From positions 196,617,291 to 196,681,290 of the forward strand of contig OV050032.1 of the NCBI GenBank assembly GCA_920105625.2: 64,000 nt of DNA, read 5' to 3'. Position 1 is the first letter of the stretch; the number at the start of each line of letters is the position of its first letter. This stretch comes from Clusia tigrina. Taxonomy: Eukaryota > Arthropoda > Insecta > Diptera > Clusiidae. A model generated the notes under the pieces. The model did not search any database. It was not told the DNA's origin and saw nothing but the letters and a program-made list of their open reading frames with translations. The position numbers were made by a program, and so were the translations under genes. Of this stretch, positions 36,711 through 46,641 are shown piece by piece.

Positions 36711-36868
36711 TCTAACTTTATTTAATTATTGCTTTCTACACACTTAATATTAGGGTTAAAGTACAATTTGAACTTATTTCACAATTCATTAATCACTTTT
36801 TAATTATTAAATTAATTTCATCACTTTCCAAAATCACAATTACAAATTCTATTACGATTTCTACTCAA

Positions 36869-37011
36869 CTGCGTTCGACTTTGAACAGTCTTGTGGTTTT
36901 TATAGTTTTCGAATGGTTGAAGGAGAAAATTCTACGCCATTCAAGAAGTGTCTGGATTTTTCTAGAATCTTCTATTCACCTTGAAGGAAGTTTTTATTTT
37001 CGAGAATATTC
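36869..37011 (-). promoter_or_regulatory. LTR copy B promoter with heat-shock-element-like arrays
   Basis: Read on the minus strand: GAATATTCTCGAA (36999-37011) and GAAGATTCTAGAA (36960-36972), each three alternating GAA/TTC units at the exact 5-base spacing bound by heat-shock factor trimers. A TATAAAAA box (36897-36904) follows, then GCAGTTG (about 36869-36874) some 31 bases later as an initiator. Same order as in copies C1 and C2. Confidence 0.75.
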
Positions 37012-37156
37012 TTTTACACCACCGACAGGGAGTTGTTAAGTAAACTTTTATTCGAATAGATCGTGTCTTGACTTACACATAGGGTGCACTCATTCTCAAA
37101 CTCCAGATGGGATCCTAAAAGTATGCAATCACGTTTCAGTATGCAATCATGTTTCA

Positions 37157-39734
37157 ATATATATTTTGGTATTTGGTTTAGGTTGCTCAAGATGCACATG
37201 GTCATCTCAAATATCCTTTTTCTAATTATGAAAGCGAAACGAGTACATCGTTTAATTCCCTAGATATTTCTGTTTCTATATTTTAGATAGTAAATAATAA
37301 AATGTCCTCACTAGAGTCGAGTTATGAAGCACTATATATGCAAGTATGCTTGCAGCTGGCACATTGGAACTGATTTCTGTTCCCTTAGAAGTCTAATATT
37401 CAATCACAATCAGATTACAGCAGGGAATTAAGAGCGATGAGACATGTCAACTACTCTTGGATTTGTTCACAGATCAGCTCTTTGTGGCTGGTAGTTACCA
37501 AGCGATAACACCACTCTCACTTAAGCTCTTTAACAGTTGCTGCAGTTAATGTTCAAGGAAATATTCAGACGGATACGTGCACATTTTCCCGGTATTAATA
37601 TACACAATTATGATATTAATACCTTGATCCATGGCAATCGTAAATACGTAGAATTTGGTGTGCCTCGCCATCCACTTCATACGCGTATGCGAAGAGGGAG
37701 CGTGCAAAAAATAATTATATTGCCTTAACGCAAATTCCTTATCAATTTTCACATTGCATTTATGCATTCAATTCCATACCATTAACCCCAGTCTCACACA
37801 CATACCAAGCGAAAGCGTGGTATTTACACACACACACACATACACATACACATGCAGAAACAGTGTGGGAGCCTCCATCGCACGCAAGCACACATATTTA
37901 CGTGTACTTATGTCATATGGTAACACAAGCGGGCATATCCTTTTATCCTACCTCTTAGTGACATTCTTACAATTACAACTTAAGCACACAATCATTATCA
38001 TAATTCTTAATCGATATTATGCTCTGCAGCAGCCCGAGCGGCGATATGTCTGAAAGATAAACTTAAACAGATATATACACAAACACACTCATACTCACAG
38101 ACGCACACAGCCGCGCATACATAGGCACATACCGTCAGGCAGAGGACCCGCTTCCGTGTGACGATTTTATGCGCTTCCGTTATGACAGTCACACTCCCAC
38201 TCACACACAGCGCACCGCATTCTACACATGCCCACGTTCAGCACATGAATATAAATTAATATTCAAGCACACATTCCTTTAAATTCAAGCGCTCTCCTGT
38301 TGTCTCCTAAAATATTGAAATTTATATGGAAAAAAATCGAAATTAAAAAGATTTGCCGCTAAACAGCAGATAATCCATGTTAGTGGCACTACTTGTTATG
38401 CGTTGGGCGCGGCCTTCTGCCAGGAGCACGAGAACTTCGGAGAGCACCAGGGCTGATCCGATTATTTGTATGTTATTATTCGTGCTGATACTTAACGCGC
38501 CGTACACCTCGCCTTAGTCTGTTCCTACTAGCAGAGTGCCCGCCACAGCAGCCAGCGCCAGCAGCAACAACGGAGGCAACAGCTAAGCTGCTTTCGCCAG
38601 TCAATGTCAGCAAGGATGCTAAAAGCACCGACACACTGCTGCTTGTTAATAGCAAAATCGCTGTTCAGAAATTTAATGTGCTTAATTTTATTGCAACACT
38701 TGCAGGATTAAAATGGAAAACAAAAACAAACATTCACGGCAAAAAGCGCTTGGTGAGAATTTAAAAAACTGCAGCCAGCTCACACGCGTAGCGCAGCCAA
38801 AGCACGTCACGTGCACACTTCGTTTGCAGGATAATGAAGGCATTTATTCAGATTTAATGAAAGTTGACTAAATGCGCGTTTAAGGCAAAGCATGCGAACT
38901 GACGCCAAAGGGATGTGCGAGATATGACAGAATGGAGACTGTGCATAAGCCCGTTGTGCTTCCTCTCACCGGGTCCGTGCTCCATTGACAGCGACTTTAC
39001 TGGAATTATGAAATTTATGAATTTGATAAACATTTTTGTGTGCTTGTTAATTTAGCCCGGATAAATTCAAGAACATTTGCGCCAATTTGAATTAATCTAA
39101 TATTGTAATAATAATAAGTACAAAACCGCTGAAAGGAACAGACAAGAGAGGTCCTTACCCATACAATAAGTACTAAGAGGATGCATGAGCAAATTGATTA
39201 AATTTAAAATAAGGGTTTTGCGTTAATGCAACATAATGCGCCCTCTTCACCTACGCCTATGAAGTGGAAGCCGAGGCACGCCAATTTATACGTTTTTACG
39301 ATTGCAGTGGATCAAGTTATTAATAGGATAATTGTGTAAATTAATACCAGGAAATATGTACAACTATCCGTCGGAATAACACCTTGAACATTAAATGCAG
39401 TAAATGTTACAGAGCGAGTGGCGTTATCGCATGTTAAACTTACTCTAACTAGCAGCCAGAAAGAGCTTATCTTTGAAGAATTCCAAAAACCGTTAACATG
39501 TCGCATTCCTCTCAAACTCTGCTCCCTGCTGTAAACTATTTGTAATTGATTATGAGGCATCTAAGTTAATAGCATTCAGTCATCAAGCTCAAGAGCAGCA
39601 ACACTGCCAGGATAACTGGATACATAGTGGCTCATAAAACGATGCGTTTTGTCTTCAGTGACAAAAGTTAACTGTTTGTTTTCGAGTGTGACAAAGGAAG
39701 GAAAAATTAAAGAAAGTATGTATAATCAGGAGGA
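37157..39734. other. Non-coding stretch
   Basis: No gene recognised. CA-rich patches at about 37826-37850 and 38075-38110; A- and GC-mixed DNA at 38400-38900 has no convincing exon. Confidence 0.5.
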
Positions 39735-40385
39735 AAAATCCAGAAGATCACGCTACTGGGCCTCACTACCAAAACTCAGACAATCCAAGCTCATTATTGG
39801 GGACTACAACTCAAAACGTGCAGCTCTATGTCTACAGTTAAGCAAAAGCAATTTAAGAACTCTGATAGGTTACCTCACAGGCCACCTCACAGGCCACCTC
39901 ACAGGCCACCTCACAGGCCACCTCACAGGCCACCTCACAGGCCACCTCACAGGCCACCTCACAGGCCACCTCACAGGCCACCTCACAGGCCACCTCACAG
40001 GCCACCTCACAGGCCACCTCACAGGTCACCTCACAGGCCACCTCACAGGCCACCTCACAGGTCACCTCACAGGTCACCTCACAGGTCACCTCACAGGCCA
40101 CTGTTAAACTGGGACTCTCCCCAGTAACCACGTGTAGGTTCTGCACAGAGGCAGAATAAACACCTGAAAACCTTCTAATGAACTGCGAAGCCTTAGCTCG
40201 CAGTAGGAAGGAATATCTGGGGCATTACTGGCCCGAGGGCAGAGACATTAGAGCAACTCAGTGCTAAGCTTCCGCAGAACTGTGGGACTAATAGAAGACC
40301 TTTAATAGGTACATGCAGGAGGAGTATAATATATCAAATAGGTCGAGGTACATTTTCCCTCTTTATTTCATTCATTCATTCAATC
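39735..40385 (+). mobile_element. LINE 3' fragment with expanded LTGH repeat
   Basis: C-terminal coding region of a LINE ORF2 ([39 protein letters not shown]). A 12-bp repeat array follows, then remnants of the zinc-knuckle region in broken frames ([12 protein letters not shown], NELRSLSS), then the 3' untranslated region and an ATTCATTCATTCAATC tail. The same family lies inverted at 44841-45495 with a shorter array. Confidence 0.85.
39871..40098 (+). repeat. 12-bp coding minisatellite, 19 units
   Basis: Nineteen units of CACCTCACAGGC (or GGT) encode HLTG repeats in frame. The unit equals the conserved LTGH motif of the LINE protein, which occurs once in other copies. The array ends ...GGCCACTGT, restoring the ancestral LTGHC. 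Confidence 0.97.
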
Positions 40386-40670
40386 ATGTATAATCAGAGT
40401 AATGTAGGAAAATAAGCGAAAAGTCGAATGCGGCTTTCATCATTAAATAAAGTTTCCTTGCGATGGGCCTCAAATATGTTACTGATACTAAATAGTGAGA
40501 AACAATTTACGCTTGCAAGTTGGGCTTTCTTAACGAATATTCATTACCGGAAATATAAGATTTGACCAGAAATAAGTGTATTCAATATAATTTTACTTGT
40601 AATGTGACATTAGTCTGCGACTTTTTCTTTGTCAGTTTACAATTTACTTTTACAACATATTTTGCATTGT
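40386..40670. other. Non-coding stretch
   Basis: No feature recognised. Confidence 0.5.
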
Positions 40671-40682
40671 TAGACTAAGTCT
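40671..40682. repeat. LINE target-site duplication, left
   Basis: TAGACTAAGTCT, identical to 41289-41300. Confidence 0.88.
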
Positions 40683-41288
40683 AAGTAAGGCTGATCAACT
40701 TGCGAGAGTTGGCACTTGTATGCCAAATGTCAGTAGGCATATGGGTGTACCTCTCGCGACTTGTAAGCTTCTCATAAGGGAGACACTAATTAATTCTAAA
40801 AATCAAACGTGGATCTGTGCCACTACCTGTGAAATCGCCAGGCAAACATGGCCGAGGCTAAATCTGCGTCTATCCAAGAATATCATTAAACTCAATTGAC
40901 TACAAATTAGGACTCTAAAAGGAGCCCTCACGGGATATTGTCTAATAGGAAATCATGCAAGAAGAATGATAGTTTATACTCATGATTTCTGCCGCAGCTG
41001 CTGGAATGAGGAGGAACTGGCAATGATCCAGCATCTCTTCTGTACATGTCCAGCTTTTGCTAGAAATAGGAAGCGTTTAATAGGATCCCACTTCTTAACA
41101 AGTATAGATGGTCTATGCCAGTCAGGTGTTAACAACCTTCTTCGCTTTGTAAAAAGCTCAGGCTTGTTCAATCTGGAGGGGGAAGCGTAGCCATGCCTCG
41201 CATCCGCGGCTCACAACGGACCCAACTGGTGGTCTAAGTGGCATCACTGGTTTATTGGTGATGCGGTTGCCCAGGCTACCTACCTACC
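40683..41288 (+). mobile_element. Non-LTR retrotransposon, short 5'-truncated insertion
   Basis: A 606-bp insertion with identical 12-base flanks. It holds the ORF2 C-terminus: TWICATTCEIARQTWPRLNL, an in-frame stop, GALTGYCLIGNHARR, then a C-C-H-C knuckle (FCRSCWNEEELAMIQHLFCTCP). The frame ends at about 41190, followed by an untranslated region with TGGTCTAAGTGGCATC and a terminus of ACCTACCTACC. The minus copy at 17651-18121 is a close relative. Confidence 0.92.
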
Positions 41289-41300
41289 TAGACTAAGTCT
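41289..41300. repeat. LINE target-site duplication, right
   Basis: TAGACTAAGTCT, identical to 40671-40682. Confidence 0.88.
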
Positions 41301-41444
41301 GACATCTGAATTTTTCTATTTTCTCAAACTGTACACTCCACTTTTAAGTGGGCGTCGATTGAGAATACGACACCAACTTTGGATTGTGCAGTTGTAGGTT
41401 CTACTTTCAATAAAGTGCAATACTAAGGTTAATCCTGAATATAA

Positions 41445-41907
41445 TGAAACAAAAATGATTGCATACTTTTAGGGTACCTCTATTAAGAGCAGTTCACAAC
41501 GAGAGATGTGTATATAAGTCAAGACACAATCTATTCGAAAAAAAGCTTACTCAAGAACCCTCTTGAAACTTCTTTCGAAGTGTCGATAATATTCGAGAAT
41601 GTTCTCGAACTTCTTCCGAAGTGTAGGGAATATTCTAGAATTTTCCACTTCAACCATTCGAAAAGTATATAAGCCACTACACAATTAAAGTCGAGACGCA
41701 GTTGAATAGTAATCGTAAAAGTGTGTACATCGTGCATTTCAATTGTAACGGTAACAATATTAAGACGCAATAAAAAATGACTGAATGAATAACTAAAGAA
41801 ACTGCAAAATTGTACTAAATAAAGTAAACTTATCGTCGTTTCTCACTTGTGGAACATATTGTATTACACATTTCGTATAAAATGATTCAGCTCTGACTAT
41901 AATATAT
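41445..41907 (+). mobile_element. LTR copy C1 (incomplete)
   Basis: It starts TGAAACAAAAATGATTGCAT like copy A and shares U3, TATA and early R sequence with C2 at moderate similarity. The U5 end is missing because C2 begins at 41908. It may have been split by C2 or truncated. The internal open frame on the minus strand (41770-41531) is an artefact. Confidence 0.75.
41592..41703 (+). promoter_or_regulatory. LTR C1 promoter: two four-unit heat-shock-element-like arrays, TATA, initiator
   Basis: TTCGAGAATGTTCTCGAA (41592-41609) and GAATATTCTAGAATTTTC (41628-41645) each contain four alternating TTC/GAA units at perfect 5-base spacing. TATATAA (41666-41672) follows, and GCAGTTG at about 41698, some 31 bases downstream of the TATA start, fits an arthropod initiator. 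This is the arrangement of fly heat-shock promoters. Binding and heat response are inferred, not shown. Confidence 0.8.
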
Positions 41908-42514
41908 TGAAACGTGATTGCATACTTGTTGGATCCCATCTGGAGTTTGAGAATGAGTGCACCACCCTGTGTGTTTATTAGTCAAGACACGATCGATTCG
42001 ATTAAACGCTTCTTTCGTTGTAGAGATAGTGGTGTAAAGAATGTTCTCGAAAATGAAAACTTCCTGCGAGGTGTATATAAAATTCTAGAAATATCCAGAA
42101 ACTTCTACGCTATTGTAGAAGTTTCTACCTCAACCATTCGAACCTATAAAAACCACAAGATTGTTCAAAGTCGAAGACAGTTAAGCAGAAATCATAACAG
42201 TGTGTACACCGTGCATTCTAATCGAAGCAGCAGTATTTGTCATTTTTATATTGTAAAGTGATTAAATTCATTATTAAATAAAGTGATCAAAGAATCGTGA
42301 AATAAAGTACAATTTGTAATAAAGTTAACTTTAAGCCTAATATTAAGTGTGTAAATTGCAATAATTAAAAAGAAGTTTATTATTTTTATTTAACCAGCGA
42401 CTGTTTGATTATTGCACAATTCAGTGGTACGAATCCGAGTATTGAAAGTTAGAGTAAATTGTCGGGAGGGCAATTTCGTAACAGTATAAATTTTCAGAGG
42501 GCAATTCCGTAACA
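41908..42514 (+). mobile_element. Solo LTR, copy C2
   Basis: It runs TGAAACGTGATTGCATAC ... GTAACA, 607 bases, closely similar to B and D. Its U5 end is a tandem duplication of about 30 bases with GGCAATTTCGTAACA in both. Flanks ATAT (41904-41907) and ATGT (42515-42518) may be a TSD with one change. It lies in tandem with C1, same orientation. Confidence 0.85.
42039..42182 (+). promoter_or_regulatory. LTR C2 promoter with heat-shock-element-like units
   Basis: GAATGTTCTCGAA (42039-42051) is a perfect three-unit array. TTCTAGAA (42083-42090) with GAAACTTC (42098-42105) is a second, one-mismatch array. TATAAAAA (42145-42152) and ACAGTTAAG (about 42177) complete the promoter. Confidence 0.75.
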
Positions 42515-43032
42515 ATGTGAATACATTGCTGAACACAATCTTAATAAAGAAACAATTCAATATGTTTGTGCGAAAATCAGTCTTTATAGTGATCTATTTT
42601 TATAGATATTTTAAACAGTTTAGTAAAGATACTTAAATGTAATATTAGCCACCACCATTCGCAAAAAGTCATGCCGCTGGAACACCTTTACAATTTGACA
42701 TAGACTGCATTGATACTGAATGACACTATACGAAAAAAGAGTTCGTATAGATATATGAGCAATTTGCTGATAGTAAATCAGCAGATTTCTGGAACTATAC
42801 TCGTACAGGACAGGAAAATAAAATTTGCTATTAGCATCGTGGTAGGGGGATACTGATGAAGTACCTCAAATATAACTGAAGATTAATATAAATATCTTGG
42901 GAGCATTCCTTTCGATCATTTTCCATGTGAGCCATGGAATGTAACTACATACAGTAAAAAATTTGTTCTATGAAACATGAAAGTAACAACTACCAATATA
43001 GAAAGAGAGGAGGCATTTTAAACTGATGTAGT
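42515..43032. other. Non-coding stretch
   Basis: No gene recognised. Confidence 0.5.
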
Positions 43033-43279
43033 ATATTCCTAACGTATCCAGCGTTGTTCAGAAAGAGGCGCACTTTTCGGGGGACCACTTTCTGGACTCT
43101 TTGGGAGATATTCCAAATGAATATTCCAAATAAAAAGATTAGTTCCATCAACTGCTTCATCAGAACTCCAAATGATTGGCCCTTTGCAATGGCTTGTGTC
43201 TCAAGCGGCATCACAAGGGGTCAATGGTGGTCTAAGTACGACCTTCGGGCGACCCCTTTACCTACCTACCATATTCCTA
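43033..43279 (+). mobile_element. LINE 3' end, 229-bp insertion with 9-bp TSD
   Basis: ATATTCCTA at 43033-43041 and 43271-43279 flank 43042-43270. The insert ends CTTTACCTACCTACC and contains TGGTGGTCTAAGTACGACC, closely like the 3' untranslated region of the 40.7-kb insertion. The first half may be a diverged C-terminal coding end (FRKRRTFRGTTFWTL in one frame). Confidence 0.8.
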
Positions 43280-44840
43280 CTTGTAACCGGATGATCTGCC
43301 AGGAAATACGCAACTTTCTTTTATAGAACTTTTGCCTATGTTTCCCTTTAAAGTTGGTTTTGATCGCAAACGGCACCGATCCGTTCTGTTGCCAACGCAA
43401 CTTACTGCAATGTTCGATATTCTTCTCTCTCTCTCTCTCTCTCTTTCTTTCTCCGTCACTCTTTAACTTGTTTACTTGTTCCTGAATAGCAGGAGCGTGT
43501 TCATTGTATGCACTTCTGTGTCCTTCTGGAAATCTTTTATGTTTTTGCACGCTGTCGCAGCTACCCCCGCTGCCACTCAAACAAATTAAAACTAAAAGCA
43601 ACCTGACAGTCAGCCTGCCTCATTGTTGTCCGCATTGCTGTCAGTTTGACATTAGTTTGCGAGACACTCTCACACACACATACACACACTTATGCATAAC
43701 TGTGCACATGAGTTGGCCACACCACTCGCCTGCATCAACTCGTAAATGTTCTTGTGTGTGTATGTTGGTGGGCTTTGAAGCTTTTCACTTCTATTCAAAC
43801 TGACTGACAGTTTCTTTTGTCACCCATTCGCTTGGAGAAAACCGAAAAAGCAAAAAAAAAAAATAACGGTATTAACGAAAGTTTTTAACTCTTTTTAGTT
43901 TCCACACAATTTTTTGCTACAGTTTTTCCACTCTTACGCTAGTTTTCGAGCCCCAGCCACTATTTTTCAAATTTTTTATTTATTTTTCACATCCTTTTCC
44001 GTTTGTTTTTTCGTTCGGCGTTTTTCAGTTCTGAAGTTCTAGTGTCGAGGACTCGGCAAAGCTGCAGTTAATGAGCCTCAGTGTGCTTGGTGCGGGTCAT
44101 GCTGAGGCACTTCCGCTCGGCTGCATGTCATGTGAGCGTGTGTGTGCGCTGGTGAACCGGCGTGTTGGGGAACGTGCCTGACTTTCTGACTACACCGAGT
44201 TGACAGCTGTTTGTCATGTTGGACTTTAGTGGTAATTAGACGCAGCGCAAAGAGTCAGTTGCTTTTAGCCGAACGAATGCCGGTAACTAGAAAAAAAGTT
44301 AACTTAATTAAAATGCATACGAGTAGATTAGAATGATTTGAGGAATAGTTAAAATGTCTCAAAATCGTCCCACATAACAGACTTCATCTTTAATTATGCT
44401 TTCTAAGCGCATTTTCAGCATTGAATGTAGAGAATCGTCCACTTTGACTGTGTTCTATTTGCGCTTCCTACAATAAATAACAACCCCACATGTCCGCATC
44501 TGCAAATACTAATTTTGTTAAATACTTTTTGACCTGAAGTAAGAATTACGTTCCAATAATAATGAGTTTATTAAGTACAATAAAAAATCATTGCACGAGC
44601 TATCATTGCAAATATTTTGTGGAAGTGTCTCTGAGCTTTCAATGGTTTCTTCTGTAAAGTGCCGAAACTAGAAGAGCAGGCAACTCTGACATAAGGACTT
44701 GTATATATTATACGGCGGTACACAAAGAGTGAGCTTGTTTGGTGGGAAGGGTTCAGCAGATCTGTGCCCACTGCTTGATGGCAAGAATTCCGAGTTCAAG
44801 CATATGTTGGGACTCGAGAATGAATGAATGAATTAATGTA
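43280..44840. other. Non-coding stretch with CT and CA tracts
   Basis: No gene recognised. (CT)n at about 43426-43446; CA tracts near 43671-43690; T-rich DNA at 43880-44010. Confidence 0.5.
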
Positions 44841-45495
44841 ATAAAGAGGGAAAATATACTTCGACCAACTTGATCTATTGTACTCCTTCTGCAGGTATTA
44901 AAGTTCTTCTATTAGTCCAACAGTTCTTAGGAAACTTAGCACTGACTTCATTGCTCTAATGTCTCTGCCCTCGGGTCAGTAATGCCCGAAGAGGGAAAAT
45001 GAAATAAAGAGGGAAAATGTACTTTGACCGACTTGATCTATTGTACTCCTTCTGCAGGTACCTATTAAAGTTCTTCTATTAGTCCAACAGTTCTAAGGAA
45101 ACTTAGCACTGAGTTGCGGCACACTGATCTAGTGTCCTGCCCTCAGCAAGTAATGCCGCAGATATTTATTCCTAATGCGAGCTAAGGCTTCGCAGTTCAT
45201 TAGAAGGTGCTCTGGTGTGTTTTCTGCCTCCGTACAGAGCCTACACTTGTTTACTGGTGAGAGTCCCAGTTTCATGACTTATCACTTAAACGACAGTGGC
45301 CTGTGAGGTGGCCTGTGAGGTGGCCTGTGAGGTGGCCTGTGAGGTAACCTGTCAGAGTTCTTAAATTGGTTTTGCTTAACTGTAGACATAGAGATGCACG
45401 TTTTGAGTTGTAGTCCCCAATCATGAGCTTGGATTGTCTAAGTTTTGGTAGTGAGGCCCAGTAGCGTGATATTCTGGATTTTTCATCCTGTCCTA
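44841..45495 (-). mobile_element. LINE 3' fragment, inverted copy of the 39.7-kb family
   Basis: The minus frame from about 45495 reads SRISRYWASLPKLRQSKLMI then LSKTNLRTLTGYLTGH. A four-unit repeat follows, then LTGHC and a short extra segment (about 45270-45293) that ends the frame. The 3' untranslated region is present twice in tandem: ATAAAGAGGG starts at 44841 and again at 45004, so a 163-bp duplication. The tail is TGAATGAATGAATT just left of 44841. Confidence 0.85.
45298..45345 (-). repeat. 12-bp coding minisatellite, four units
   Basis: Four units of GGCCTGTGAGGT (plus strand), the complement of the array at 39871-40098. It is at the same place in the protein but with 4 units instead of 19. 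Confidence 0.95.
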
Positions 45496-46158
45496 GGACT
45501 ATAGAATAAAATAATATTTCTTTCAATTATTGCTTGTATAGAGCCACTTCGAACTTTAATGAGAATATTCCATCCCATAATAAAGTGTCCGATTCGGTTA
45601 TAGTTTAAAATTGCACTTCCCGTTAACTTTCAAAGCAATTGCCAGACATATTATTATTGTTAAGGGGATTTAAAGTACTGCGACCTTTCGATTTATTGTG
45701 CCCCCATCAGAGCTTCAAAGTACATTTTTGCTAGATATAAGATAAATGTGAAAATCCTTGACCGAAGGGCTCGTCTGAGGGCTTTGGAGCTACTTAGTTT
45801 ACTGACCGTGGTCCATCAGTTAATAAGGAAGTTAAAATGGATTAACAAATTATGTGTGTCAGGGAGAACTCAAAGACAAACCTCACGACAATTGACCATT
45901 CAACAGATCCCACAATAAATGGGAGGACTTTTAAGAAAGTCCATATACCGAATCTCCCGGTTTCCTAGACGTGATCTATACAGTTCCTCTCAGAAGTTTG
46001 TGGTATAAAAAATGTCCGTAGAAATTCGGTAGAGTTATGATTACTGGATATATTTTCGATTGAATTTATTTTCCATCCTTAAAATAATTTATTTTCCTTA
46101 TTTTGTGTGATCCAACAAATTTGCTTCCACTTTGCGAGTAGAGTCAAATATAAAGTAT
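45496..46158. other. Non-coding stretch
   Basis: No gene recognised. Confidence 0.5.
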
Positions 46159-46641
46159 TGTTACGAAATTGCCCTCATGACAATTTATTCTGTTACGAAA
46201 TTGCCCGTCTGACAATTTATTCTAACTCTCAATACTCGGATTCGTACCACTGGATCGTGGATCAAACAATCGCAGGTTAAATTAAAATAATTAACTTTAT
46301 TTAATTATTGCTATTTACACACTTAATATTAGGCTTAAAGTTTACTTTATTCCAGTTTGCACTTTATTTAATAATTAATTTCATTAGTTTACAAAAATAC
46401 GATACTGCTGCTTCGATTAAAATGCACGACGTACACTAGTGTAGAAGTTTCTGCATTATTCTAGAATCTTATATACACCACGAATCGTATATACACCTTG
46501 AACGAGAACATTCTATACACCATTATCAATACCACGAAAGAAGCTTTTATTTGAATAGATCGTGTCTTGACTTATAGACACACAGGGTGCACTCATTTTC
46601 AAACTCCTGATGGGATCCTAAAAGTATGCAATCACGTTTCA
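46159..46641 (-). mobile_element. Solo LTR, copy D
   Basis: TG...CA ends as in B and C2, with an exact 4-base TSD GTAT (46155-46158 and 46642-46645). This confirms the family boundaries. The U5-end duplication is present. A deletion has removed the TATA region. TTCTAGAATCTTA and GAACATTC survive as decayed GAA/TTC units. Confidence 0.9.

Larger units (their letters stand above)
33858..37156 (-). mobile_element. Solo LTR, copy B, split by a LINE insertion
   Basis: On the minus strand it starts TGAAAC at 37156 and ends GTAACA at 33858. A 4-base TSD, ATAT, lies at 33854-33857 and 37157-37160. The LTR itself is about 580 bases; 2.7 kb of LINE sits inside it (33993-36698). Its U3 start is duplicated (two copies of GTATGCAATCA-GTTTCA, 37121-37156) and its U5 end is a tandem duplication of about 34 bases, also seen in copies C2 and D. 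TSD size and TG...CA ends fit a Ty3/Gypsy-like element. No internal region is present. Confidence 0.88.

Noticed and set aside
39649..40146. HLTG, RPPH and CEVA repeat proteins on both strands
   Set aside because: All are readings of one 12-bp minisatellite within a LINE. Only the HLTG frame is continuous with the LINE protein.
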